From positions 34,977 to 98,976 of the forward strand of contig NZ_JAIWHV010000011.1 of the NCBI RefSeq assembly GCF_020177375.1: a stretch of 64,000 bases of DNA, written 5' to 3'. The notes beneath the pieces are model-generated. The model had not been told where the DNA came from. It was given only the letters and a program-made list of their open reading frames with translations, and searched no databases. The DNA comes from Saliphagus infecundisoli (GTDB lineage Archaea > Halobacteriota > Halobacteria > Halobacteriales > Natrialbaceae). Numbering within the stretch: position 1 is the stretch's first letter; each line of letters opens with the position of its first letter. The position numbers and the translations under genes were made by a program. Of this stretch, positions 22,658-30,623 are shown one piece after another.

Positions 22658-25630
22658 ATGGCCTACGAGACACCGGCGAACTCGCGGGAGACACGGCAGG
22701 AGGGACCGCTGGGAGACGACGCCGCGGAGTACGCTGCACTCGCGGCGGACCTGCGGGCCGCGGTCGATGGCGCCGTCAGGTTCGACGAGTACGCCCGGGT
22801 CCTGTACGCCACCGACGGAAGCATCTACCGGGCACGCCCGGCGGGCGCGGTCGAGCCGAGGGACGTCGCCGACGTCCAGTCGGCCGTCCGGGTCGCCGCC
22901 GACCACGACGTCCCGATCATCGCCCGCGGCGCCGGCTCCTCGCTCGGCGGCCAGGCGGTCGGCCCGGGCTGTGTCGTCCTCGACCTCTCGACGCACATGG
23001 ACGGCGTCGTCGAGATCCGGCCGGAGGACCGTCGCGCCGTCGTCCAGCCGGGGGTCGTCCAGGACGATCTGGATGCCCGGCTGGCTCCACACGGGTTGAA
23101 GTTCGCTCCCGATCCCGCCTCCTCAAACCGGGCGACCGTCGGCGGCGGGATCGGCAACAACTCGACGGGCGCCCACTCGGTGCGATACGGGATCACCGAC
23201 GAGTACACCGAACGGTTGGATGTGGTCCTCGCCGACGGCAGTCGGATCGAAACTCGCGAGGTCGTCCTCGATAGCCCGGAGTGGGATCGGATCGTCGAGG
23301 GCGATTCACGCGAGGCGGAACTCTACCGGACGGTTCGACGCCTCGTCGAGGACAACGAAACGGAGATCGAGAGCCGGTATCCCGACCTCAAACGGAACGT
23401 CTCGGGGTACAACCTCCAGAAGGTCATCTATCGGAACGACGACGGCGAGCGGGCGATCAATCTCTCGAAACTGTTCGTCGGCGCCGAATCGACGCTCGGC
23501 ATCGTCGTCGAGGCCGAACTCTCCCTGGTCACCAAGCCCGCCGAGACCGCGCTCGCGCTCTACTGCTTCGACGACCTGATCGACGCCCTCGAGGCGGTTC
23601 CCGTGGCCCTCGAGTACGACGTGAGCGCGGTCGAGTTGATGGACGACGAGGTGTTTCGCCTCGCCCGCGACTCCGAGCAGTACGCGACCTACGAGGAGCC
23701 GATCCCCGAGGGGACCGCCGCCGCCCTGATGGTCGAGTTCGACTCCGAACTGGTCGCCGACTTCGAGGCGGCGATTTCGCGGACGAACGAGCGCTTTCTC
23801 GCCTCAGGTACTGCCTTCGACGCCATCGAGGCGTACACCGACGACGCACAGGCGGACCTCTGGAAGCTCCGGAAGGCGGCGATCCCGCTCCTGATGAGCC
23901 TCGAGGGCGACCCCAAGCCGTATCCGTTCATCGAGGACGCGACGGTTCCCCCGGGAGAGCTCGCCGACTACACCCGGCGATTCGAGGAGATCCTCGCGGC
24001 CCACGACACCTCGGCGGCCTACTTCGCTCACGCAGGATCAGGCACGCTCCACATCCGTCCAATCCTTTCGCTGAAAGAGGGGGAGGGAATCGAGACGATG
24101 CGATCGATCGCCGACGACGTGACCGACCTCGTCGTCGAACACCACGGCGCGTTCTCGGGCGAACACGGCGACGGACTGGCCCGGACGGAGTTTAACCCGA
24201 AGATGTACGGCAAGACGCTCTGGGAGGCGTTCCGGGAGCTCAAGACCGCGTTCGACCCCGACTGGCGGATGAACCCGGGGAAGGTGGTCTACCGCGATTC
24301 GAACCCGACGGACATGCGCGAGCACCTCCGGTACGGGGAGGGGTATTCCTCGCTGGAGTCCCAGACGGAACTCGACTTCTCGGACGAAGGGGGGTTTGCC
24401 CACCTCGTCGAACTCTGTAACGGCTGTGGGACCTGTCGCCAGACCGAGACGGACGTGATGTGTCCGACCTACCGGGCGACCGGCGACGAGATGACGACGA
24501 CCCGGGGGCGTGCGAACATGCTCCGCGCGGCGATCAGCGGCGACCTCTCCGAGGACGAGCTCTACACCGAACGGTTCCAGACGGAGGTCCTCGACCTCTG
24601 TGTCGGCTGCAAGGGCTGCAAGTCGGACTGTCCGACCGGCGTGGACATGGCGAAGCTGAAGACGGAGGTCAAACACCAGTACCACGAGCGGGAGGGTTCG
24701 AGCCTGCGCACGAAGCTCTTCGGCCGGATCGACCGGCTCTCGTGGCTCGGATCGCTGGCGGCGCCGCTGTCGAACCGGGCGACCGCGATCCCGGGTTCGC
24801 GGCGGGTGCTCGAGTCGGCCTTCGGGATCGCGGCCGACCGCTCGCTCCCGCGTTTCGCCGACGAGTCGCTCCGGGAGTGGGCGGCGGATAGACGGCCGAG
24901 GGTCTCCGCCGAGGAGGCCGAGCGAAAGGTGCTCCTCTTTCCGGACACGTACACGAACTACAACTACCCGGAGCCGGGAAAGGCGGCGATCCGGGTCCTC
25001 GAGGCGGCGGGCGTCCACGTCCGCGTTCCCTCGGAGGTCGCCCCGAGCGGGCGCGCGGCCTACTCCGTGGGCCTGCTCGACATCGCGAAGGAGCGCGCAC
25101 ACACCAACGTGGACGTGTTCACCGAATACATCGACGACGGGTGGGAGATCGTCTCGGTCGAGCCGAGCGACGCAGTGCTCTTCCAGGACGAGTACACGGA
25201 CCTCGTCGGCGATTCGGCCGTCAATCCCGTCGCCGGCCACTCGTACGGCGTCTGTGAGTACCTCGACGTCCACCGGCTGGTCGAGGGCATCGAGACGACC
25301 GATCCGACGACCTCCCTCACCTACCACGGCCACTGCCACCAACACGCCGCGGGGAAAGACCACCACGCGGTCGGCGTGCTCCGCCGGGCGGGCTACGCGG
25401 TCGACCCGCTCGATTCCGGATGCTGTGGAATGGCCGGCTCCTTCGGCTACGAGGCCGAACACTACGACCTCTCGAAGGCCATCGGCGAACTGCTGTTCGA
25501 GAAGATCCGGGCGAGCGACGGTGAGCAGGTCGTCGCGCCCGGGGGCTCCTGTCGGAGCCAGATCGGCGACGGCTCTGGAGAAATTCCGCCACACCCGATC
25601 GAGATGCTCGACCGGGTCGTCGTCCGGTAG
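22658..25630 (+). CDS. Fused FAD-linked oxidase and Fe-S (CCG-domain) subunit, GlcD-GlcF/D-lactate dehydrogenase type
   Basis: A 990-residue 2-hydroxyacid dehydrogenase that joins what are separate subunits in bacterial glycolate oxidase. Residues 1-530 are a VAO/PCMH-type flavoprotein: IIARGAGSSLGGQAVGPGCVVLDLS and ATVGGGIGNNSTGAHSVRYG bind FAD, and the cap domain ends in GEHGDGLARTEFNPKMYG. Two [4Fe-4S] clusters follow (CNGCGTCRQ...CPTYR and CVGCKGCKSDCP). The C-terminal half is CCG-type, with a HGHCHQHAAGK site and DSGCCGMAGSFGYE. Electrons would pass to a membrane carrier. Likely substrates are glycolate, D-lactate or a similar 2-hydroxy acid. It lies 113 bases after malate synthase on the same strand and an IclR regulator converges on it, which suggests a shared carbon-utilisation role. 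Confidence 0.88.
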   Translation: MAYETPANSRETRQEGPLGDDAAEYAALAADLRAAVDGAVRFDEYARVLYATDGSIYRARPAGAVEPRDVADVQSAVRVAADHDVPIIARGAGSSLGGQAVGPGCVVLDLSTHMDGVVEIRPEDRRAVVQPGVVQDDLDARLAPHGLKFAPDPASSNRATVGGGIGNNSTGAHSVRYGITDEYTERLDVVLADGSRIETREVVLDSPEWDRIVEGDSREAELYRTVRRLVEDNETEIESRYPDLKRNVSGYNLQKVIYRNDDGERAINLSKLFVGAESTLGIVVEAELSLVTKPAETALALYCFDDLIDALEAVPVALEYDVSAVELMDDEVFRLARDSEQYATYEEPIPEGTAAALMVEFDSELVADFEAAISRTNERFLASGTAFDAIEAYTDDAQADLWKLRKAAIPLLMSLEGDPKPYPFIEDATVPPGELADYTRRFEEILAAHDTSAAYFAHAGSGTLHIRPILSLKEGEGIETMRSIADDVTDLVVEHHGAFSGEHGDGLARTEFNPKMYGKTLWEAFRELKTAFDPDWRMNPGKVVYRDSNPTDMREHLRYGEGYSSLESQTELDFSDEGGFAHLVELCNGCGTCRQTETDVMCPTYRATGDEMTTTRGRANMLRAAISGDLSEDELYTERFQTEVLDLCVGCKGCKSDCPTGVDMAKLKTEVKHQYHEREGSSLRTKLFGRIDRLSWLGSLAAPLSNRATAIPGSRRVLESAFGIAADRSLPRFADESLREWAADRRPRVSAEEAERKVLLFPDTYTNYNYPEPGKAAIRVLEAAGVHVRVPSEVAPSGRAAYSVGLLDIAKERAHTNVDVFTEYIDDGWEIVSVEPSDAVLFQDEYTDLVGDSAVNPVAGHSYGVCEYLDVHRLVEGIETTDPTTSLTYHGHCHQHAAGKDHHAVGVLRRAGYAVDPLDSGCCGMAGSFGYEAEHYDLSKAIGELLFEKIRASDGEQVVAPGGSCRSQIGDGSGEIPPHPIEMLDRVVVR

Positions 25631-25688
25631 GTCGCCTCTCGCCTCGTGTCCGGCGTGGGCCGAACCGGGCCCGTGATTCGAGGAGGAC

Positions 25689-26453
25689 CTACGAGTAGGT
25701 GATGCTCAACTCGACGAGGTTCGCGGTGTTCTTGACGGCGTCTACGTACTCCGCTCTGGCGTCGTCGTTCGCCAGCCGACTTTTGGGGGTCGAGAGGCTC
25801 ACCGCGCCCTCGACGGCGCCGTCCTCGGTCCGGATCGGGGCGGCCACACACCGGAGTCCCCGCCACCGTTCCTCGTCGTCGTAGGCCCACCCCTGTTCGG
25901 CGATCCGCTCGAGTTCCTCGTGCATCCGCCCCTCGTCGGTGATCGTATTCGGGGTTCCGGGCGGGAGCCCGCGGTGGTCGATGATCGCCTCGATCCGTTC
26001 GTCGGGGAGGTGGCCGAGGATCGCCTTCCCGAGCGCGGAGTTGTGGAGGGGCAACTGCGTCCCGATGTGGGTGTTGAGTTCCACCGAGTTGCCGCCCTTG
26101 GCGCGATAGAGGACGACGCCCAGCCCCCGCTCGTGGGTCGCGAGCGTGACGAGTTCGCCCGTCTCGTCGGCCAGGTCGTCGACCTTCGGCTTTGCGGCCT
26201 CGTAGAGGTCGATCTCGTTTCGGAGGATCCCGCCGACGGTGAGAAATCTGAGGCTCAACCTGTAGGACTCCCCTTCCTTGACCACGTACTCGTGTTCGCG
26301 GAGGGTACTGAGGTGGTTGTGGACCGTGCTCTTGTTCATCTCCAACACGGCGGCGATCTCACGGAGGGGTGCCGAGCGGAGTTCGGTGAGAGTCTCGACG
26401 ATCTCCATGGTGGTTTCGAGGGCCTTGACCGGGTGGCGTGCGCCGTCGTTCAT
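25689..26453 (-). CDS. IclR family transcriptional regulator
   Basis: A 254-residue regulator. An N-terminal winged HTH (about residues 10-75; LREIAAVLEMNKSTVHNHLSTLREHEYV) is followed by the IclR effector-binding domain, with VELNTHIGTQLPLHNSALGKAILGHLPDERI as the diagnostic segment and the Cys in GLRCVAAPIRTEDGAVEGAVSLS. Family members bind small acids or sugars and often control the adjacent operon. It is divergent from the cupin/TIM-barrel/Tm-1-like cluster and convergent with the FAD/Fe-S oxidase, so either could be its target. The start at 26453 gives MNDGARHP and the normal family length; upstream in-frame sequence is not IclR-like. Confidence 0.9.
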   Translation of the reverse strand: MNDGARHPVKALETTMEIVETLTELRSAPLREIAAVLEMNKSTVHNHLSTLREHEYVVKEGESYRLSLRFLTVGGILRNEIDLYEAAKPKVDDLADETGELVTLATHERGLGVVLYRAKGGNSVELNTHIGTQLPLHNSALGKAILGHLPDERIEAIIDHRGLPPGTPNTITDEGRMHEELERIAEQGWAYDDEERWRGLRCVAAPIRTEDGAVEGAVSLSTPKSRLANDDARAEYVDAVKNTANLVELSITYS

Positions 26454-26608
26454 ACAGGGACCAACGTGTCGATCGATCATCAAGGTATTCATCGATGGAG
26501 AACGCCCGGATCGTTGAAGAGTCCGTCCGCCCCTCCGCCACGGCCCCATCGCTGGTCGGCCGGCGTACGGTCGTCCCTGCCGGAGGACGATGGGAACACT
26601 TCCCAAAC

Positions 26609-26614
26609 ATTTAT
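26609..26614 (+). promoter_or_regulatory. TATA-like element of the cupin gene
   Basis: ATTTAT within AACATTTATGAACG sits about 30 nt before the ATG at 26643. It overlaps another in-frame ATG at 26613, which makes that upstream start unlikely. The 189-bp region shared with iclR also holds TCGATCGATCA and CATCGATG dyads. Confidence 0.4.
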
Positions 26615-26642
26615 GAACGATACCGCTGACTCCTCGGACGTC

Positions 26643-27044
26643 ATGGGCGACCAGCAACGGTTCGTACGGCCGGAGGCGATCGAGACGCTCGAGCTCGACT
26701 GGGGGACGATCAAGTGGCTGAGTACGCCGGAGACGACGGGCGCGGAGACGTTCAGTGCGGGGGTCGTCGTCCTCGAGCCGGGCAAGGGCCACGAGCGCCA
26801 CACCCATCCTGACAGCGAGGAGGTGCTCTACGTCCTCAGCGGCGGGGGCGTCCAGACGATCGCCGACGAGGAGCGGGAGGTCACCGCGGGGGAGATGCTG
26901 TACATCCCCGCGGGCGTCGAACACAGCACGATGAACACCTCCTGGGAGCCGCTCCGCTTCCTGGCGATATACGGGCCGCCGGGCCCCGAGGCCGAACTCC
27001 GTCACCTCGCGGAGTGTACCGTGGTTCCGCCCGAGGAGCAGTAA
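26643..27044 (+). CDS. Cupin-domain protein
   Basis: A 133-residue single-domain cupin (double-stranded beta helix). The first metal motif is GKGHERHTHPDSEEVLYVLSG (His-x-His, Glu) and the second is AGEMLYIPAGVEHSTMNTS (His). Such small cupins are metal-dependent isomerases, dioxygenases or ligand-binding proteins. It is the first gene downstream of the divergent IclR regulator and 50 bases before the TIM-barrel gene, so it probably handles an intermediate of the same pathway. An alternative start at 26613 adds ten residues but overlaps the TATA-like element. Confidence 0.85.
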   Translation: MGDQQRFVRPEAIETLELDWGTIKWLSTPETTGAETFSAGVVVLEPGKGHERHTHPDSEEVLYVLSGGGVQTIADEEREVTAGEMLYIPAGVEHSTMNTSWEPLRFLAIYGPPGPEAELRHLAECTVVPPEEQ

Positions 27045-27094
27045 CTCAGGGACCCCAATATTGATTAGCCGGACCGACGATTGACGAGTCGTAC

Positions 27095-27928
27095 ATGAAG
27101 TTCACACGGGACGAGTCCCTCGATCGACTGGAGTCCGTCGTCGAGAGCGGCGAGCCGATCGTCGGCGCTGGTGCGGGAACCGGGATCTCCGCGAAGTTCG
27201 CCGAGCAGGGCGGCGTCGATCTGCTCATCATCTACAACTCCGGGCGCTATCGGATGAACGGCCGCGGGTCGCTCGCGGGACTCCTTCCCTACGGCGACGC
27301 GAACGAGATCGTCGTCGAGATGGGCAACGAGGTGATCCCCGTCGTCGAGGACACGCCGGTGCTCGCGGGCGTCAACGGGACCGACCCGTTCCGGGAGATG
27401 GACGTCTTCATCGAGGACCTCCGCCGGCGGGGCTTCTCGGGCGTCCAGAACTTCCCGACGGTGGGGCTGATCGACGAGGACAGCAGTTTCCGGCAGAACT
27501 TAGAGGAGACCGGGATGGGCTACGACCGCGAGATCGAGATGATCCGGGAGGCCAGCGACCAGGGGATGTTGACCTGCCCCTACGTCTTCGACGAGGCACA
27601 GGCCCGCGCGATGGCCGAGGCCGGCGCCGACGTCGTCGTCTCCCACATGGGGCTGACGACCTCGGGGGACATCGGCGCCGAGACCGCCCTCGATCTGGAG
27701 ACGGCCACGGAACGCGTCCAGGCCCACCACGACGCGGCCACGGAGGCAAACGAGGACGTCATGGTGATCTGTCACGGCGGCCCGATCGCCTGGCCCGACG
27801 ACGCCGCCTACGTCCTCGAGCACACGGAGGGCGTCGTCGGCTTCTTCGGCGCCTCGAGCATCGAACGCCTCCCCACGGAGGAGGCGATCCGCGAGCAGGC
27901 ACGGGAGTTCAAGGAGATCGAGTTCTGA
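27095..27928 (+). CDS. TIM-barrel 'phosphoenolpyruvate hydrolase family' protein (Tm-1 C-terminal-like)
   Basis: A 277-residue TIM-barrel protein. Recognisable parts are IVGAGAGTGISAKFAEQGGVDLLIIYNSGRYRMNGRGSLAGLLPYGDAN at the N-terminus, MGNEVIPVV, GVNGTDPFR, FSGVQNFPTVGLIDE, ADVVVSHMGLTTSGDIGA and VICHGGPI. This family corresponds to the C-terminal domain of plant Tm-1 and occurs in microbes next to UPF0261 genes. It is often labelled PEP hydrolase or 'TIM-barrel signal transduction protein', but the reaction is not established. The stop shares a base with the start of the UPF0261 gene (TGATG), so the two domains fused in plants are co-translated here. A weak AATATTGA element lies 31-38 nt upstream of its start. 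Confidence 0.85.
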   Translation: MKFTRDESLDRLESVVESGEPIVGAGAGTGISAKFAEQGGVDLLIIYNSGRYRMNGRGSLAGLLPYGDANEIVVEMGNEVIPVVEDTPVLAGVNGTDPFREMDVFIEDLRRRGFSGVQNFPTVGLIDEDSSFRQNLEETGMGYDREIEMIREASDQGMLTCPYVFDEAQARAMAEAGADVVVSHMGLTTSGDIGAETALDLETATERVQAHHDAATEANEDVMVICHGGPIAWPDDAAYVLEHTEGVVGFFGASSIERLPTEEAIREQAREFKEIEF

Positions 27929-29160
27929 TGGCCCCTTCCAACGAGGAGCCGACCGTCGTCATAATCGGGACCCTCGACACGAAAGGCGAGGAGATCGGGT
28001 TCGGCCGGGACGTCCTCGAATCCCAGGGCGTCGCCGTCCACCTCGTCGATGTCGGCGTCCTGGGCGAGCCGGAGATCGACCCCGACACGTCGGCGACGGC
28101 GGTGGCCGAGGCAGGGGGAACGACGCTGGAGGCGCTCCGGGAGGCGGGCGATCGGGGCGACGCAATGGAAGCGATGGGCGAGGGCGCCGCGAGCGTTGCG
28201 ACGCGCCTCCACGAGGAGGGCGTCCTCGACGGAATATTCGGTCTGGGCGGCTCCGGAAACACCTCGGTCGCGACGACCGCGATGCGCGCCCTGCCCGTCG
28301 GCGTCCCGAAGCTGATGGTCTCGACCGTCGCCTCCGGCGATATCGAACCGTACGTCGGGACCCGCGACGTCACGATGACGTACTCGGTTGCCGATATCGA
28401 GGGGCTCAACCAGCTCTCCCGGACGGTGATCTCGAACGCCGCCCTCGCCGTGGCCGGGATGGTCACGAACGAGCCGGACGTGGAGGTCCCCGACAAACCC
28501 ACTATCGGGATCACGATGTTCGGCGTCACGACCCCCTGCGTCCAGACGGCACGCGCGTGGCTCGAGGATCGGGGGTACGAGACGATCGTGTTTCACGCGA
28601 CGGGGACCGGGGGACGGGCGATGGAGGACCTGATCGAGGAGGGGGTGATCGATGCCGTCCTCGACGTGACGACGACGGAGTGGGCCGACCAGCACGTCGG
28701 GGGCGTCCTCGCCGCGGGGCCGGATCGTCTCGATGCGGCCGCCGAGGCGGGCATCCCGCAGGTGGTCTCGGTGGGCGCCCTCGACATGGTCAACTTCGGC
28801 CCGCGCGATTCCGTCCCGGAGGAGTTCGAGGGGCGACGCTTTCACGTCCACAACCCGCAGGTGACGCTGATGCGGACGACGCCCGAGGAGAACGCCGAAC
28901 TCGGCCGGATCATCGCCGAGAAGCTCGACGCGGCCCGGGGACCGACGGTGCTGGCACTGCCGCTTGGCGGCGTCTCCATGCTCGACGTCGAGGGAGAGGA
29001 GTTCCACGACCCCAAGGCCGACGCGGCGCTGTTCGATGCCCTGCGCGAGAACGTAGACGACCACGTCGAGGTGATCGAGACGGACCACGCAATCAACGAC
29101 GAGGCGTTCGCCCGAACGATCGCCGAACGCCTCCACGAACTCGTGCAGGGAGAGTCCTGA
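27928..29160 (+). CDS. Tm-1-like ATP-binding protein (UPF0261)
   Basis: A 410-residue protein matching the N-terminal domain of plant Tm-1. It opens with VVIIGTLDTKGEEIGF, has the nucleotide-binding loop GLGGSGNTSVATTAMRALPVGVPKLMVSTVASGD, then PYVGTRDVTMTYSVADIEGLN, ITMFGVTTPCVQTAR and VLALPLGGVSMLDVEG. The domain is known to bind ATP; its enzymatic role in microbes is not established. It is one base overlapped with the TIM-barrel gene and last in the cupin-led cluster, which is divergent from an IclR regulator. That setting, typical of carbon-source catabolism, argues for a metabolic rather than an antiviral role. Confidence 0.87.
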   Translation: MAPSNEEPTVVIIGTLDTKGEEIGFGRDVLESQGVAVHLVDVGVLGEPEIDPDTSATAVAEAGGTTLEALREAGDRGDAMEAMGEGAASVATRLHEEGVLDGIFGLGGSGNTSVATTAMRALPVGVPKLMVSTVASGDIEPYVGTRDVTMTYSVADIEGLNQLSRTVISNAALAVAGMVTNEPDVEVPDKPTIGITMFGVTTPCVQTARAWLEDRGYETIVFHATGTGGRAMEDLIEEGVIDAVLDVTTTEWADQHVGGVLAAGPDRLDAAAEAGIPQVVSVGALDMVNFGPRDSVPEEFEGRRFHVHNPQVTLMRTTPEENAELGRIIAEKLDAARGPTVLALPLGGVSMLDVEGEEFHDPKADAALFDALRENVDDHVEVIETDHAINDEAFARTIAERLHELVQGES

Positions 29161-29313
29161 ACCGCGTCCGGCTCTCGAGGGCGAGTCATCGCCCGCGCCC
29201 GTGCCGTCCGATGACTGCGACGACCGGACATTATTGAACTGATAAGTCAGATGTATAGCCAAATGTTTTAACTTGTGTATCGTCCCACGTATTCACGAGT
29301 TGCCCAATCAACC

Positions 29314-29463
29314 ATGACGGATAGATCAGAGCTACCGGACGGATTCAGGCGTAGTTATTTGAAAGCGATCGCCACCGGCCGCGGCGTCGGCTCCAGTCCC
29401 GCACTCGCGGACGGAACGCTCTACTTCGGCGGGACCGACGGCCGGATGTACGCCGTGGAATAG
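29314..29463 (+). pseudogene. Remnant of a Tat-exported PQQ beta-propeller protein (internally deleted)
   Basis: A 49-codon frame. It starts MTDRSELPDGFRRSYLKAIA, a twin-arginine-like signal beginning, and runs directly into VGSSPALADGTLYFGGTDGRMYAVE, one complete PQQ-type propeller repeat including the usual C-terminal Ala-Val-Glu. The hydrophobic core of the signal and all other blades are missing, so several hundred codons appear deleted in frame. An AT-rich element (GTTTTAACTT, about 29262-29271) may be the old promoter. The peptide might still be made, but it cannot form a propeller. Confidence 0.6.
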
Positions 29464-30116
29464 TCTCCCCGCGTGGACCAGGCCCGATCGGATCGGTTCG
29501 GCCGACCGTCGGCCGGCGTTGCCGCCCGAAATCGGGGACGCGCATCCCGGCGGCGAGCGGGAGGCGAGTCGGGTCTCCGGCGCCGTCTCGCCGTTCAATC
29601 CCCATCCGATATATGACATAATCACAGATAACTATGTTTTTCGATTGTTTCGGCCGTTTTGCGGGCGATCGACGGAGACGGGCGTGACCGGCAGCCCGTA
29701 GCATGCAGGATCCGAGACGCTTAGAGAGGTGATCCGACGAACGTCGGCCGCACCGAACGTAGCCGATCCTACAGCGGATGACCTCTATATAAATGGCGTT
29801 TTCCATAGTTAGAGCCGTTTCTGAAGAAACCGCGTCCGGAACGACGAAGACGATCCTTCCGATTTCGCTCTCTCCGCCGCCGGATCGATCGCCCGCGAAC
29901 GGTGGTCGGCGACGAACGGATCAGGTTCGATCCGGCCGTCACACGTCGTTTCCCGTACTCACTCTCCGAATCAAGTGTGAGAAAACAACTACTTTCTTAT
30001 GTTTTTTCCTCGTGGTGGCGATCGGGGGACCGGGACGCTCCGTCGGTCCCGGCCCGGGATCCGAACGGGACGAGCGGCGAGCAAGATTTATCCGCGCGGC
30101 CGGCCGATGGCCACCG
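29464..30116. other. AT-rich intergenic region with an orphan promoter-like element
   Basis: Some 650 bases without a convincing gene, patchy in GC. The clearest signal is TATATAAAT at 29786-29794, a near-ideal TATA box on the plus strand (and readable on the minus strand) with no coding start 25-60 nt away on either side. A second AT tract lies near 29995-30005. AGATTTATCC near 30083 fits as the TATA box of the winged-helix gene at 30117. Confidence 0.5.
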
Positions 30117-30623
30117 ATGACACCCGATGCCGACCGGGATCCCGACGACGGGGAGGACGTCGAGGTCCGGATCGTCGACGAGCCCGAAGCCTCGGAGGGC
30201 GAGTTCGACCGCCGGCTGACCGACCTGCTCGGGCGGCTGCTCGACACCGAGACCCGCGGAAAGGTCTACGTCCACGTGCTCCGCGATCCGGGGGCCACGA
30301 GCGAGGAAGTCGCACGCGGAACCGGGCTCTACCCGGAGACGGTCCGGCGGACGATAGCGGATCTTCGAGAGGAGGGCGTTCTCGACCGCCGGGAGCTCGA
30401 GGGCGAGAAGGGCCGGTATGGCTACACCGCGATCCAGCCGACAGAGCTCGCCGGCCGGCTCCTCGGGGAGTTCCAGGAGGGCCTGGATGCCCTCTTCGGA
30501 GCCTCCGACGAACCCGCCGTCGATCCGGTGACGATCGACGTCGAGGACGCCTCGGGGAGCGACGACGAGCGCGACGGCCACGGGGGGAGCGACGACGAGG
30601 AGTTCCCCGCGGGCGGGCGCTAG
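30117..30623 (+). CDS. Winged helix-turn-helix regulator (TrmB-like N-terminus)
   Basis: A 168-residue acidic DNA-binding protein. The central winged HTH (about residues 38-110) reads TRGKVYVHVLRDPGATSEEVARGTGLYPETVRRTIADLREEGVL with a wing at GEKGRYGYTAIQPTELA. Both flanks are acidic low-complexity tails, the C-terminal one rich in Gly/Asp/Ser. It resembles the DNA-binding half of TrmB-type sugar-responsive regulators but lacks a sensor domain. The ATG at 30117 follows a TATA-like AGATTTATCC by about 30 nt. Its stop is interlocked with that of the convergent M24-like gene (shared CTAG, four bases). Target unknown. Confidence 0.8.
   Translation: MTPDADRDPDDGEDVEVRIVDEPEASEGEFDRRLTDLLGRLLDTETRGKVYVHVLRDPGATSEEVARGTGLYPETVRRTIADLREEGVLDRRELEGEKGRYGYTAIQPTELAGRLLGEFQEGLDALFGASDEPAVDPVTIDVEDASGSDDERDGHGGSDDEEFPAGGR

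Noticed and set aside
27928..29160. Antiviral defence gene because of similarity to plant Tm-1
   Set aside because: The microbial family is widespread beside metabolic genes, and no nuclease, toxin or other defence gene accompanies it here.
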